DNA of 64,000 nucleotides, taken from assembly GCF_900119315.1 (NCBI RefSeq), contig NZ_LT827010.1, forward strand, positions 3,195,001-3,259,000, read 5' to 3'. Source of the stretch: Actinoplanes sp. SE50/110 (GTDB taxonomy: Bacteria; Actinomycetota; Actinomycetes; Mycobacteriales; Micromonosporaceae). Under the pieces are notes generated by a model. It did no database searches. It had not been told where the DNA came from and was given only the letters and a program-made list of their open reading frames with translations. How positions within the stretch are numbered: position 1 is the stretch's first letter; each line of letters opens with the position of its first letter. Below are positions 24,636 through 33,145 of this stretch, one piece after another. The position numbers and the translations under genes were made by a program.

Positions 24636-25693
24636 CCGACGGTGCGCAGGTCGAGGCTGTTGCGGACGAAGGAGGACTGGTCGCCGGTCGACCACCAGAG
24701 GACGCCGGCCCGGTAGGAGATGTTGCCGGCGTCCGGGCTGACCATCACCAGATGCCGGTTGCTCAGGTCGTAGATCAGCAGCTGCTGGTTGCCGCTCAAC
24801 TCGGACTGGGCGGTCACCTGGGCCAGGACCTCGAAGCGGTCGAGCACCGCGACGTCGGTGATCGCGGTGGCCACGTTGCCGTCCAGCACCTTGCGGCGGG
24901 CCGAGCCGTCCGGGTGGGACAGGTCGATCCGGGCCCAGCCGTCCTGGTTGATCGAGACCATCCGGCACCAGGCCGGGCTGCAGGCGGTGACCGTGCGGGC
25001 CGCCGTCGGGACGGCGATGCTCTGGCCGGTCGTCAGGTTGCGCAGGGTGGTGGCGCCCCGGGCGGCGACGTGGCCGTCGACCGCCCACGGCCAGCCGGTC
25101 AGGCCCCAGGCGCCGTTCTCCCGCTGCACGGTGACCGGGCCGCCGGCCAGCGGCACGCTGCGGAACTCGGTCCGGTTCCCGGCCGCGCTCGCCGCCCAGT
25201 GCACCCTGCCGTCCTCGACGATCAGGTCGTTCTGCGAGTCGAAGAACTGGATGGCGCCGAGGTCGGCGGTCAGCATCCGGGCGCTCGCCGGATGCCGCCG
25301 GTCGGCGGACCACAGCTGCGGCTTGTCCTGCGGGCCCTCCACCCAGACCAGGGTGTCGCCGGCGGCGGTCAGCGCGGTGAACGGGGTGCGGTGCTGGGCC
25401 GGCACCCGGCGCAGCTCGGTCAGAGCGCCGTCGCCGTCCCGGATGACCAGCCGCAACTGCCTGGTGTCGGCGCTCTGCACGGTCCCGGCCGAGGTCTTCG
25501 CGTCGAGGAACAGGCCGGGCGTGTACTCGCTGCCGTCGGCCAGTTTCGACGGGACGCTGCCGCGCTGCGCGGCCGGCCAGGCGGCGGCGAGCGCCACCGG
25601 CTGCGGCGCACCGGTCTGTACCGGTGCGCCGAACAGCAGCGCGCCGCCCGCGGCCAAGGCCACCCCGAGTCCCAGCAGGTTACGGATGAGCAT
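24632..25693 (-). CDS. secreted or membrane-anchored beta-propeller-like protein of unknown function
   Basis: 353 residues. An N-terminal hydrophobic stretch (LLGLGVALAAGGALLF) acts as signal peptide or anchor, after which the protein lies outside the cell. Repeating segments of 35-45 residues with Trp and Asp (for example TLVWVEGPQDKPQLWSAD, GRVHWAASAAGNRTEF, QQLLIYDLSNRHLVMVS, AGVLWWSTGDQ) suggest a TolB/WD-like propeller. I do not recognise a specific family. TACCAT at -12 to -7 indicates a leaderless mRNA starting at 25693. It is convergent with the permease pair. Confidence 0.7.
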   Translation of the reverse strand: MLIRNLLGLGVALAAGGALLFGAPVQTGAPQPVALAAAWPAAQRGSVPSKLADGSEYTPGLFLDAKTSAGTVQSADTRQLRLVIRDGDGALTELRRVPAQHRTPFTALTAAGDTLVWVEGPQDKPQLWSADRRHPASARMLTADLGAIQFFDSQNDLIVEDGRVHWAASAAGNRTEFRSVPLAGGPVTVQRENGAWGLTGWPWAVDGHVAARGATTLRNLTTGQSIAVPTAARTVTACSPAWCRMVSINQDGWARIDLSHPDGSARRKVLDGNVATAITDVAVLDRFEVLAQVTAQSELSGNQQLLIYDLSNRHLVMVSPDAGNISYRAGVLWWSTGDQSSFVRNSLDLRTVG

Positions 25694-25699
25694 GGCGCG

Positions 25700-25705
25700 A
25701 TGGTA
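25700..25705 (-). promoter_or_regulatory. -10 box TACCAT of the leaderless propeller-like gene
   Basis: TACCAT on the minus strand at -12 to -7 of the ATG at 25693. No Shine-Dalgarno sequence between. Confidence 0.5.
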
Positions 25706-25719
25706 GCCGCCGGCCCGGG

Positions 25720-26880
25720 TCAGTCGCCCTTGACGTTGACCAGCTGACGCAGCGTGTGCCGGATGGTGACCAGGTCGGCGGCGTCCCGCATGACCGTGTC
25801 GATCGGCTTGTAGGCCTGCGGGATCTCGTCCAGGAAGGCGTCGGTGTCCCGGTATTCGATGCCCTTCATGGCGGTGCGCAGCTGCTCCCGGGTGAAGGTT
25901 CTGCGGGCTTTGGAGCGGGAGTACGCCCGGCCGGCCCCGTGCGGGGACGAGTTCAGCGCCTCGGCGTTGCCCCGGCCGGTCACCACGTAGGAGGCATCGC
26001 CCATCGAGCCGGGGATCAGGCCGGGCACGCCCTTGGCCGCGTTGATCGCGCCCTTGCGGGACAGCCACACCGTCTCGCCGTAGTGGCTCTCCTGCTCGGT
26101 GTAGTTGTGGTGGCACTGCACCCGGTCGCGCTGCTCGACCGGCCCGCCGGCGAAATCGGCGAAGCACTCGATCACCCGGTCCATCATCTCGTCCCGGTTG
26201 GCCAGGGCGAAGTTCTGTGCCCAGCGCAGCTCGGTCAGGTAGGCGTCGAACTCGTCGGTGCCCTCCTCCAGGTAGGCCAGGTCGCGGTCGGGCAGGTCGA
26301 TGCCGCGCCGGTCCATCAGGTCGCGGGCCACCTGGATGTGGTGCGAGGCGATCTTGTTACCGACGCCGCGCGACCCGGAGTGCAGGAACAGCCAGACCCG
26401 GCCGGACTCGTCACGGCACACCTCGATGAAGTGGTTGCCGCTGCCCAGCGAGCCGAGCTGCAGCTGCCAGTTCTTCGCGTAGCGGGCCGGGTCGAACGAC
26501 GCCTCGGCGGTCAGCCGGTCGATGCGGTGCTGGGCGGAGGCGGTCACCCGGGAGTTGTAGGAGCCGGCCGACAGGGGCACCGCGGCCTCGATGGCGGTGC
26601 GCAGCGCGGCGCGGTCCGGGCGCAGGTCCTCGACCCGGTACTGGGTGCGCACGGCGGCCATGCCGCAGCCGATGTCGACACCCACCGCGGCCGGGATGAG
26701 CGCGCCGCGGGTCGGGATCACCGAGCCGACGGTGGCACCCTTGCCGAGGTGCGCGTCGGGCATCAGGGCGATGTGCGGGTGGATGAACGGCAGCCGGGAC
26801 GCCTTCTCGGCCTGCTGCAGGGTCTCCGGCTCGATCAGGCTGGCCCAGTTGAGCAGGCGTTCATTGACGATCTGAGGCAC
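25720..26880 (-). CDS. rtcB: RtcB RNA-splicing ligase
   Basis: 386-residue GTP- and Mn-dependent RNA ligase that joins 2',3'-cyclic phosphate or 3'-phosphate ends to 5'-OH. Signature blocks: PDAHLGKGATVGSVIPT, GVDIGCGM (metal-ligand Cys), LGSLGSGNHFIE, HSGSRGVGNKIASHH and SSPHGAGRAYSRSKA with the guanylylated His. Length is normal for the shorter bacterial RtcB group. GGGAG stands nine bases before the GTG start. No rtcA, archease or RtcR gene is seen next to it, so the RNA target (tRNA or rRNA damage repair) is open. Confidence 0.95.
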   Translation of the reverse strand: MPQIVNERLLNWASLIEPETLQQAEKASRLPFIHPHIALMPDAHLGKGATVGSVIPTRGALIPAAVGVDIGCGMAAVRTQYRVEDLRPDRAALRTAIEAAVPLSAGSYNSRVTASAQHRIDRLTAEASFDPARYAKNWQLQLGSLGSGNHFIEVCRDESGRVWLFLHSGSRGVGNKIASHHIQVARDLMDRRGIDLPDRDLAYLEEGTDEFDAYLTELRWAQNFALANRDEMMDRVIECFADFAGGPVEQRDRVQCHHNYTEQESHYGETVWLSRKGAINAAKGVPGLIPGSMGDASYVVTGRGNAEALNSSPHGAGRAYSRSKARRTFTREQLRTAMKGIEYRDTDAFLDEIPQAYKPIDTVMRDAADLVTIRHTLRQLVNVKGD

Positions 26881-26944
26881 GACGGCGCTCCCTTTGGTGA
26901 GATCGCCGTGATTCTGCCAGGCAGCGGCCGCGGACAGCCGGGAA

Positions 26945-27256
26945 TTACGCCGTCGCGAGCGTCTCCTCCAGGTTGGTGACCTGCAGCAGCATCTTCACCA
27001 TCGGCCCGAAGTCGCGCAGCCGGAAGGTCAGCCCGCGCGCGTGCGCGGCCTTGCGTGCCGCCACAAAGACGCCCAGCCCGATCGAGTCGAGGAAGCTGAC
27101 CCGGTGCAGGTCGACCTCGACGTGGGCGAACCCGTCGGTCTCCACGGCCTGGCGCAGCACCTGGCGCAGCGCCGCGGCGCTCTCCGCGTCGATGTCACCC
27201 TCGGGCACGATGACGACCCGATCGCCGTGCCGTTCGATCGTGCAGCCGAAGTCCAT
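26945..27256 (-). CDS. STAS-domain anti-sigma factor antagonist (RsbV-like)
   Basis: 103-residue single STAS domain. VIVPEGDIDAESAAALRQVL, VEVDLHRVSFLDSIGLGVFVAARKAA (phosphorylatable Ser in LDSIG) and MVKMLLQVTNLEETL fit RsbV/SpoIIAA. GAGGAG lies before the ATG at 27256. The frame stays open upstream to 27337 but without a ribosome site. It is divergent from the SigB-family sigma gene 261 bases away, and it probably acts on an anti-sigma kinase of that sigma factor. Confidence 0.88.
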   Translation of the reverse strand: MDFGCTIERHGDRVVIVPEGDIDAESAAALRQVLRQAVETDGFAHVEVDLHRVSFLDSIGLGVFVAARKAAHARGLTFRLRDFGPMVKMLLQVTNLEETLATA

Positions 27257-27385
27257 GTTTTCTCCTCGCGAGCCGGGGAACACTCTGGGTCGCGGGCTTT
27301 CCCCGGGTGGCAGAGCGGCAAACGCGGTCCGCGTCACACTATCCGGTGGTAAACGCGTGCCACCTGCGCCGATTAGTACTTTCGG

Positions 27386-27415
27386 TTGGCTTTATATCGG
27401 CTGTACGGCTATGGT
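27386..27415 (+). promoter_or_regulatory. promoter candidate of the sigma factor gene
   Basis: TTGGCT (27386-27391), an 18-base spacer and TATGGT (27410-27415), about 100 bases before the ATG at 27518. The 15-mer TATATCGGCTGTACG inside it (27393-27407) recurs with two changes at 34107-34121. Confidence 0.4.
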
Positions 27416-27517
27416 TCCCCCATCGGTCAAACAGTGTGCCGAGATTCCATCCAGATCGCGAAGGGCATCGGGGTGCGTCTCTGGCGCGCATGATCCCCGG
27501 CCCGGACAGGGAGAATC

Positions 27518-28273
27518 ATGCGCTTCGCCGTTGCCGACGCAGCCGAGACCGACCACGCCGTGGCGCTGGTCGAGACCCCGCGGGACGACCCGTCCTGGCC
27601 GGTGGTCCGCCAGGACGCGATCACCGCGTGGCTGCCGATGGCCCGGCGCCTGGCCCGCCGCTACGCCAGCCGCGGCGCCGATCTCGACGACCTGAACCAG
27701 GTCGCGACGGTCGGTCTGATCAAGGCGATCGACGGCTTCGAGCCGGACCGCGGCGCCGACTTCACCGGCTACGCGATCCCCACCATCCTCGGCGAGCTGC
27801 GCCGGCACTTCCGGGACCGGATGTGGAACCTGCGGGTGCCGCGCCGGCTGCAGGAACTCAACATGGCGATCAACCGGGCGCGCGGCGAGCTGATCCAGAC
27901 GCTGGGCCGGGTGCCGACCGTGACCGACATCGCCGGGCACCTCGGCGTCGGCGAGGAGGAGGTGCTGGAGGGGCTGGAGGGCGCGTACGCGTACCGTCCC
28001 GCCTCGCTGTCCGCCCCGATCGCCGCGGACGGTGAGACCGAGCTCGGCGACACCCTCGGCGCCCGCGACCCCGGTTTCGAGCAGACCGAGCTGCACCTGA
28101 CCCTGGGCCCGGCGATGGCCTGCCTGACCGAGCGCGAGCAGCGGATCGTGACGCTGCGCTTCTACGGCAACCTGACCCAGAGCCAGATCGGCGAACAGGT
28201 CGGCGTCTCCCAGATGCACGTCTCCCGGCTGCTGGCGCAGGCCCTGGACAAGCTGCGCACTCACCTCAGCTAA
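27518..28273 (+). CDS. RNA polymerase sigma factor, SigB/SigF/SigG family
   Basis: 251-residue alternative sigma factor. Region 2 is clear (ADLDDLNQVATVGLIKAIDGFEPDRGADFTGYAIPTILGELRRHFRD, near residues 55-105), region 3 is LQELNMAINRARGELIQTLGR through VTDIAGHLGVGEEEVLEGL, and region 4.2 ends with LTQSQIGEQVGVSQMHVSRLLAQALDKLR. Such factors drive general stress or developmental genes under partner-switch control; STAS proteins lie close by. AGGGAG precedes the ATG. An EAL-domain gene starts 26 bases after the stop and is probably co-transcribed. Confidence 0.92.
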   Translation: MRFAVADAAETDHAVALVETPRDDPSWPVVRQDAITAWLPMARRLARRYASRGADLDDLNQVATVGLIKAIDGFEPDRGADFTGYAIPTILGELRRHFRDRMWNLRVPRRLQELNMAINRARGELIQTLGRVPTVTDIAGHLGVGEEEVLEGLEGAYAYRPASLSAPIAADGETELGDTLGARDPGFEQTELHLTLGPAMACLTEREQRIVTLRFYGNLTQSQIGEQVGVSQMHVSRLLAQALDKLRTHLS

Positions 28274-28299
28274 CGGTCGATCGCACCGATCTTGTCGAT

Positions 28300-29619
28300 G
28301 TGCTCGACATCCACGCAGTGCTCGACCAGCGGGCCGTCACCCCGGTCTTCCAGCCGCTGGCCGACCTGACCTCCGGCCTGATCATCGGTTACGAGGCGCT
28401 GAGCCGGGGCCCGGCGGGGACCCCGTGGGAGGCGCCCATGGCGCTGTTCGCGGCGGCCCGCGCGGCCGGCCGCGAGCCGGAACTGGACTGGATCTGCCGG
28501 GCCGCCGCCTACCGCGCGGCGCTGCGGGCCGGGTTCGGCGCTGAACTCAACCTGTTCGTCAACATGGAGCCCACCGCGTGGCGGGTCGACTGCCCGGCCG
28601 ACCTGGTCCCGGTCGTCGAGCAGGCCCGGGACCGGCTGCGGGTGGTCACCGAGATGACCGAGCGGGTGATCGCGGACGACCCGGCGGCCCTGCTCGCGGC
28701 GACCGGCAACTGCCGGGAGAACGGCTGGGGTGTCGCGCTCGACGACGTGGGCGCCGACCCGATGTCGTTGGCGCTGATGCCGTTCGTCCACCCCGACGTG
28801 GTCAAACTGGACATGGGGCTGCTGCGCGCGCCGGACCACCCGGCCACCGCCCGGGTGGTCGCCGCGGTCGCCGCGTACGCCGAGGCCAGCGGCGCGATCG
28901 TGCTGGCCGAGGGAGTGGAGACCGCCGAGCAGATGGAGGTCGCCCGGACCATGGGTGCCACCCTCGGACAGGGCTGGCACCTGGGGCGGCCCGGCCCGCT
29001 GCCCGGCGTGCTGCCGATCGGCGCCGCCCTGCCGACGCTGGGCCGTGCCCGGCCGGAGACCCGCACGCCGTTCGAGGTCGTCGCGCGGCAGCGGCGGCTC
29101 ACCCGGACCACCAAAGCGCAGTTGATGCCGATGAGCCGGCACCTGGAGGCCCTGGCCGGCGACGGACCGGAGCCGCCGGTGCTGCTGGCCTGTTTCCAGG
29201 ACGCCCGCAACTTCACCGCGGCGACCGTGCGGCGGTTCACCCGGATCGCGGCGCACAGCCCGCTGGTCGCCGCGCTCGGCGCGGGGCTGCCGGCGACGCC
29301 GGCGCCGGGCGTGCGGGGCGCGCATCTGGGCCCCGGGGACCCGCTGCGCGGCGAATGGAGCGTGCTGGTGATCGGTCCGCACCGGGCCGCCGCGCTGGTC
29401 GCCCGGGATCTCGGTGACCTGGCCCCGGAGCCGGAACGGCGGTTCGACTTCGCGCTCACCCACGACCGTGATCTGGTCGTCGCGGCGGCCCGCACGCTGC
29501 TGGGCCGGCTCACCCCGATCACCGGGCCCGCATCGACCCGGAATAATCCGACGTCGCCGGGGCACCTCTCCGGTCATGCGAGCGTTGACCTGGCAGGGCA
29601 CCGGCAAGGTGTCCGTTGA
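28300..29619 (+). CDS. EAL-domain cyclic-di-GMP phosphodiesterase with C-terminal DICT domain
   Basis: 439 residues from the GTG at 28300. The EAL domain covers about 10-245: YEALSRG (E32-A33-L34), a NMEP segment in place of the usual N-x-S, EMTERV, LDDVGAD, VKLDMGL and LAEGVET. All acidic residues needed for metal binding and hydrolysis of c-di-GMP seem present. Residues about 260-400 match the DICT sensory domain (RTPFEVVARQRRLTRTTKAQ, LLACFQDARNFTAATVRRF, LVIGPHRAAALVARDLGD). No GGDEF domain. It follows the SigB-family gene by 26 bases, tying c-di-GMP turnover to stress control. Its 3' end overlaps the next gene by 44 bases. Confidence 0.87.
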   Translation: MLDIHAVLDQRAVTPVFQPLADLTSGLIIGYEALSRGPAGTPWEAPMALFAAARAAGREPELDWICRAAAYRAALRAGFGAELNLFVNMEPTAWRVDCPADLVPVVEQARDRLRVVTEMTERVIADDPAALLAATGNCRENGWGVALDDVGADPMSLALMPFVHPDVVKLDMGLLRAPDHPATARVVAAVAAYAEASGAIVLAEGVETAEQMEVARTMGATLGQGWHLGRPGPLPGVLPIGAALPTLGRARPETRTPFEVVARQRRLTRTTKAQLMPMSRHLEALAGDGPEPPVLLACFQDARNFTAATVRRFTRIAAHSPLVAALGAGLPATPAPGVRGAHLGPGDPLRGEWSVLVIGPHRAAALVARDLGDLAPEPERRFDFALTHDRDLVVAAARTLLGRLTPITGPASTRNNPTSPGHLSGHASVDLAGHRQGVR

Positions 29620-30760
29620 GACGGTTCCCGATCCGACGATCCACGAGCCCACCGACGCGATCGTCCGGATGACCTCCACCGCGATCTGCGGTTCGGACCT
29701 GCATCTGTACGACGTGCTCGGCATGTACCTCGACCGCGGCGACATCCTCGGCCACGAGCCGATGGGCATCGTCGAGGCGGTCGGCTCCGAGGTCACCCAC
29801 ATCAAGCCCGGCGACCGGGTGGTGATCCCGTTCAACATCTCCTGCGGACACTGCTGGATGTGTTCCCGCGGATACTTCGCGCAGTGCGAGACCACCCAGG
29901 TCAAGGACCAGGGCAAGGGCGCCGCGCTGTTCGGCTACACCAAGCTCTACGGTCAGGTGCCGGGCGCGCAGGCCGAGTATCTGCGGGTGCCGCAGGCCCA
30001 GTTCGGCCCGATCAAGGTGCCCGCCGAGGGCCCGGACGAGCGGTTCCTGTTCCTGTCCGACGTGCTCACCACCTCCTGGCAGGCGGCCAGGTACGCCGAT
30101 GTGCGGCCCGGCGACACGGTGCTGGTCACCGGCCTGGGCCCGATCGGGCAGATGTGTGCGCGGATCGCCCGGCACCTGGGCGCGGAGCGGGTGATCGCGG
30201 TCGACGAGGTGCCGGAGCGCCTCGCCATGGCCGCGCGCAACGGCATCGAGGTGCTCAACTCGGGCAGCGTCGACGACGTCCCGGCGGCCGTCCACGAGCT
30301 GACCGGCGGGCGCGGCGCGGACGGGGTGATCGAGGCGGTCGGCATGGAGGCGCACGGCTCGCCGCTGCAGTCCGCGGCGATGAAGGCGGCCGGGATGCTG
30401 CCCGACGCACTCGCCCGCAAGGCCACCGAGACGGTCGGCATCGACCGGATGGCGGCGCTGCGGACGGCGTTCGGATCGGTGCGGCGGGCCGGCACCATCT
30501 CGATCATCGGGGTGTACGGCGGCAACGCCGACCCGATGCCGATGATGGACCTGTTCGACAAGGGTGTGACGCTGCGGATGGGGCAGGCGCACGTGAAGCG
30601 GTGGGTCGACGACATCATGCCGCTGCTCACCGGCGACGGCGACCCGCTCGGCGTCGGCGACCTGGTCACCCACCGGATGCCGCTCGAGGAGGCGCCGCAC
30701 GCGTACGACATCTTCAAGAACAAGCAGGACGGCTGCATCAAGGTGGTCCTGCAGCCCTAG
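29576..30760 (+). CDS. zinc-dependent alcohol dehydrogenase (MDR superfamily)
   Basis: 394-residue medium-chain dehydrogenase. Zinc ligands are visible in STAICGSDLHLYD (catalytic Cys), GHEPMGIVE (His-Glu) and the structural-zinc loop CGHCWMCSRGYFAQC. The NAD(P) site reads VTGLGPIGQMCARIARHLGA. The length and the ending HAYDIFKNKQDGCIKVVLQP place it with glutathione-independent formaldehyde dehydrogenase-like or FDH-type long MDR proteins; the true substrate is unknown. The ATG at 29576 lies inside the end of the EAL gene. No ribosome site is evident. Confidence 0.88.
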   Translation: MRALTWQGTGKVSVETVPDPTIHEPTDAIVRMTSTAICGSDLHLYDVLGMYLDRGDILGHEPMGIVEAVGSEVTHIKPGDRVVIPFNISCGHCWMCSRGYFAQCETTQVKDQGKGAALFGYTKLYGQVPGAQAEYLRVPQAQFGPIKVPAEGPDERFLFLSDVLTTSWQAARYADVRPGDTVLVTGLGPIGQMCARIARHLGAERVIAVDEVPERLAMAARNGIEVLNSGSVDDVPAAVHELTGGRGADGVIEAVGMEAHGSPLQSAAMKAAGMLPDALARKATETVGIDRMAALRTAFGSVRRAGTISIIGVYGGNADPMPMMDLFDKGVTLRMGQAHVKRWVDDIMPLLTGDGDPLGVGDLVTHRMPLEEAPHAYDIFKNKQDGCIKVVLQP

Positions 30761-30826
30761 GAGAATCGAAGGTGGTGCCGGCCCCACCCCCGTTTGCCGG
30801 GTGCCGATCGGGGCATCACCGGGTCC

Positions 30827-31801
30827 GTGGGTGAGCGGTTACGACGCAGCGTGTTGACCGGGCCGGGGATCAGCCGGCGACGGGCCGGCAAGGGCTTCCG
30901 GTATCTCGGCCCGGACGGGGCGGCGATCACCGACCCGCAGACCCTGGACCGGATCAGGAGTCTGGTGATCCCGCCCGCCTGGCGGGACGTGTGGATCTGC
31001 CCGGAACCGCGCGGGCACATCCAGGCGACCGGAACCGACGCGGCCGGGCGCAAGCAGTACCGCTACCACGACGCCTGGCGGACCGCGCGCGACGAGAAGA
31101 AGTTCGAGCGGGTCCGCGAGGTGGCCGGCCGGCTGCCGCGGATCCGCGACCGGCTCTGCGCCGACCTGACCACCGGGCGCGGCCTGACCCGGGAACGGGT
31201 GCTGGCGGCCGTGGTGCGCCTGCTCGACCTGGGCATGTTCCGGGTCGGCGGGGATCAGTACGCGGCCCGGGAGCAGGACCCGTCGTACGGGTTGTCCACG
31301 CTGCGGCCCGAGCACGTGCGCTCGCGCGGCGGCGAGACCCGGCTGGAGTTCGCCGGCAAGTCCGGGGTCGAGCACCGCCGTACCGTCGAGGACGGCGAGG
31401 TGGCGGCGGTCCTGACCGCGCTGAAACGGCGCCGCCGGGACATGCCGCGGCTGTTCGGCTACTGGGATCCGTCCGCCCGGCGCTGGCAGGACGTCAAAGC
31501 CGACATGATCAACGACTACCTGCGCGAGATCAGCGGCGCCGAGATGACCGCCAAGGACTTCCGCACCTGGCACGGCACCGTGACCGCGGCTGCCGAGCTC
31601 GCCGCGGCCGGGCCGCAGCCGACCGAGGCGAAACGCCGCAAGGTGGTGGCCCGGGCGATGCGCGAGGTCGCCGATCAGCTCGGCAACACCCCGGCGGTGG
31701 CCCGCGCGTCGTACGTCGACCCGCGCCTGCTGGAGAAGTACGAGAACGGCGAAGGCCCGAAGCGCGGCGACGAGCCGGAGGTGCGCCGCCTGCTCCGGTG
31801 A
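30827..31801 (+). CDS. DNA topoisomerase IB
   Basis: 324 residues from the GTG at 30827 (a TTG at 30794 is possible). Poxvirus/bacterial type IB topoisomerase. Marks: RRAGKGFRYLGPDGAAITD (N-terminal clamp), IPPAWRDVWICPEPRGHIQATG, KQYRYHDAWRTARDEKKF, then the catalytic domain with FRVGGDQYAAREQDPSYGLSTL, FAGKSGVEH (catalytic Lys), KDFRTWHGT (Arg and His) and the nucleophile Tyr296 in ARASYVDP. It relaxes supercoils without ATP. A strong hairpin terminator follows the stop. Confidence 0.93.
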   Translation: MGERLRRSVLTGPGISRRRAGKGFRYLGPDGAAITDPQTLDRIRSLVIPPAWRDVWICPEPRGHIQATGTDAAGRKQYRYHDAWRTARDEKKFERVREVAGRLPRIRDRLCADLTTGRGLTRERVLAAVVRLLDLGMFRVGGDQYAAREQDPSYGLSTLRPEHVRSRGGETRLEFAGKSGVEHRRTVEDGEVAAVLTALKRRRRDMPRLFGYWDPSARRWQDVKADMINDYLREISGAEMTAKDFRTWHGTVTAAAELAAAGPQPTEAKRRKVVARAMREVADQLGNTPAVARASYVDPRLLEKYENGEGPKRGDEPEVRRLLR

Positions 31802-31816
31802 CCGGCTCCGGCTGCC

Positions 31817-31845
31817 GGCCGGCCGGGATCACGTCCCGGCCGGCC
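31817..31845. terminator. 12-bp stem terminator between topoisomerase IB and the convergent gene
   Basis: GGCCGGCCGGGA and TCCCGGCCGGCC with the loop TCACG form a perfect hairpin between two convergent genes. There is no U tract, as is common in actinobacteria. Confidence 0.7.
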
Positions 31846-31854
31846 ACGCACCGC

Positions 31855-32679
31855 TCAGCGCCGCGGCTGACGGCGCCGCTCGAAGCCCGGCAGCTCGATG
31901 TGCGGGTCGAGGTCCTCCCCGGAGGACACCTGCCCGGCCAGGCGGGCGGTGATCCGCCGCGCTCCGGGCCGCCGCCGGCCGTTCTCGTCGGGCGCGTTCA
32001 GCTCGCTGAGCAGCAGCTCCGCCTTGTCGCCCATCGACCGGGCGATCTCGTCGAACGGGATGTACAGCGCCCGGTTGGCGGCCGAACCCAGGTATTCGAA
32101 CGGCTCGGACCCGGCCATCGGGATGAACCGGCAGCCCAGCATGTCCAGGTTGCGGAACGCGGCCTGGTCGAGCATGCAGACCACGTGCCGCACCTGCCAG
32201 CGGTGCCCGGCGTTGATGAACGCGCGGTAGAGCATCACGCTGACGGTCAGCCCGCTGCGGTCCGAGCGGTACCGGGGCAGCACCGCGAGCGTCGCGTAGT
32301 CCCAGATCTTGCCGCCGTCGTGCATGCCGTGCACGTCGACGATCTCGGACAGCGGCTTGCCGATCAGGTCGGGCGCGTCATCCAGCGTCTTCCCGCCACC
32401 CTCGATCGCCCGCGCGGCGCCGGCCGGCATGCCGGTCTCCCGGTCGAGCACCAGGAAGAAGTAGCTCTGCTCCTCGTATGCGGTGTACTCGGCGACCATC
32501 GCGGTCTCGCCGAGCTGGAACGACTCCTCGAAGACCACCCGCTCCACGGTCCGCGCCACGTCGGCCAGCGGGTCATCGTGGCTGAGCGCGAGGGCGACGA
32601 AGCGGTTGGCGGAGGGGTGCTGGCGCAGCGCCACAGCGCAGAGAGCGTGCATGGTGGCGTCGTCGAGCGCGTAGGACAT
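31855..32679 (-). CDS. putative acyl-CoA N-acyltransferase-fold protein (autoinducer-synthase-like)
   Basis: 274 residues from the ATG at 32679, which has GAAGGAG upstream. I do not recognise a named family with certainty. The middle (YFFLVLDRETGMPAGAARAI, then GKIWDYATLAVLPRYRS and LTVSVMLYRAFINAGHRWQVRHVVCMLDQAAFRNLDMLGCRFIP) follows the strand-helix order of GNAT enzymes and resembles N-acyl amino acid / acyl-homoserine-lactone synthase folds. A role in making an acylated amine signal or in protein acylation is possible but unproven. No membrane segment. Neighbours give no clear context. Confidence 0.6.
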   Translation of the reverse strand: MSYALDDATMHALCAVALRQHPSANRFVALALSHDDPLADVARTVERVVFEESFQLGETAMVAEYTAYEEQSYFFLVLDRETGMPAGAARAIEGGGKTLDDAPDLIGKPLSEIVDVHGMHDGGKIWDYATLAVLPRYRSDRSGLTVSVMLYRAFINAGHRWQVRHVVCMLDQAAFRNLDMLGCRFIPMAGSEPFEYLGSAANRALYIPFDEIARSMGDKAELLLSELNAPDENGRRRPGARRITARLAGQVSSGEDLDPHIELPGFERRRQPRR

Positions 32680-32808
32680 CAGGCGGACTCCTTCGCCCTG
32701 GCGCCGGAGGAGAGCGGCGCGGCAAGGCATTCCGGGGGATCGGACTTGTCCAGAATTAAGCGTAGATGTCATGACGTCAATCGGGCGAACATCACACCGC
32801 GTAAATCC

Positions 32809-33145
32809 TCAACCACCCGGAGGCAGGGTGAAGCAGCGAAGGTCGGGCGACCTCGACCCCGGTGCCGTCGGCGACGGGATCTCGTGCGTCGCCACGGACG
32901 GCGCCCGCGCCGCTCGCACCGCCTCCTGCACGCCCGGGTCGGCCGGCCGGAGGGGGCTGCCGAAGTTCGCCACCACCCCGCCCGGCGACCAGGCGGGTGG
33001 CTTTGCCGGTGCCCGCGTCGATCTCCAGTGCCGTCCGGATCGGACCATCCGCACAGGCGGCGATCACGTCGGACAGCTCGCCCGGATAGCCGGGGCGGTA
33101 GCGTTCGTAGGCGGCCGCGGCCGGGCCGAAGCTGAGCGCCCTCAT
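32809..33145 (-). pseudogene. class I SAM-dependent methyltransferase remnant (deletion plus frameshift)
   Basis: The start reads like a methyltransferase: FGPAAAAYERYRPGYP and the SAM-binding motif ALEIDAGTGKATRLVA, after which the frame runs into a Gly/Arg/Pro-rich nonsense tail. The family's C-terminal part continues in another frame (ANFGSPLRPADPGVQEAVRA). About 70 residues between them are missing, so an internal deletion with frameshift has destroyed the gene. Its ATG overlaps the stop of the upstream MBL-fold gene (ATGA), showing that it was once the second gene of that operon. Confidence 0.72.
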
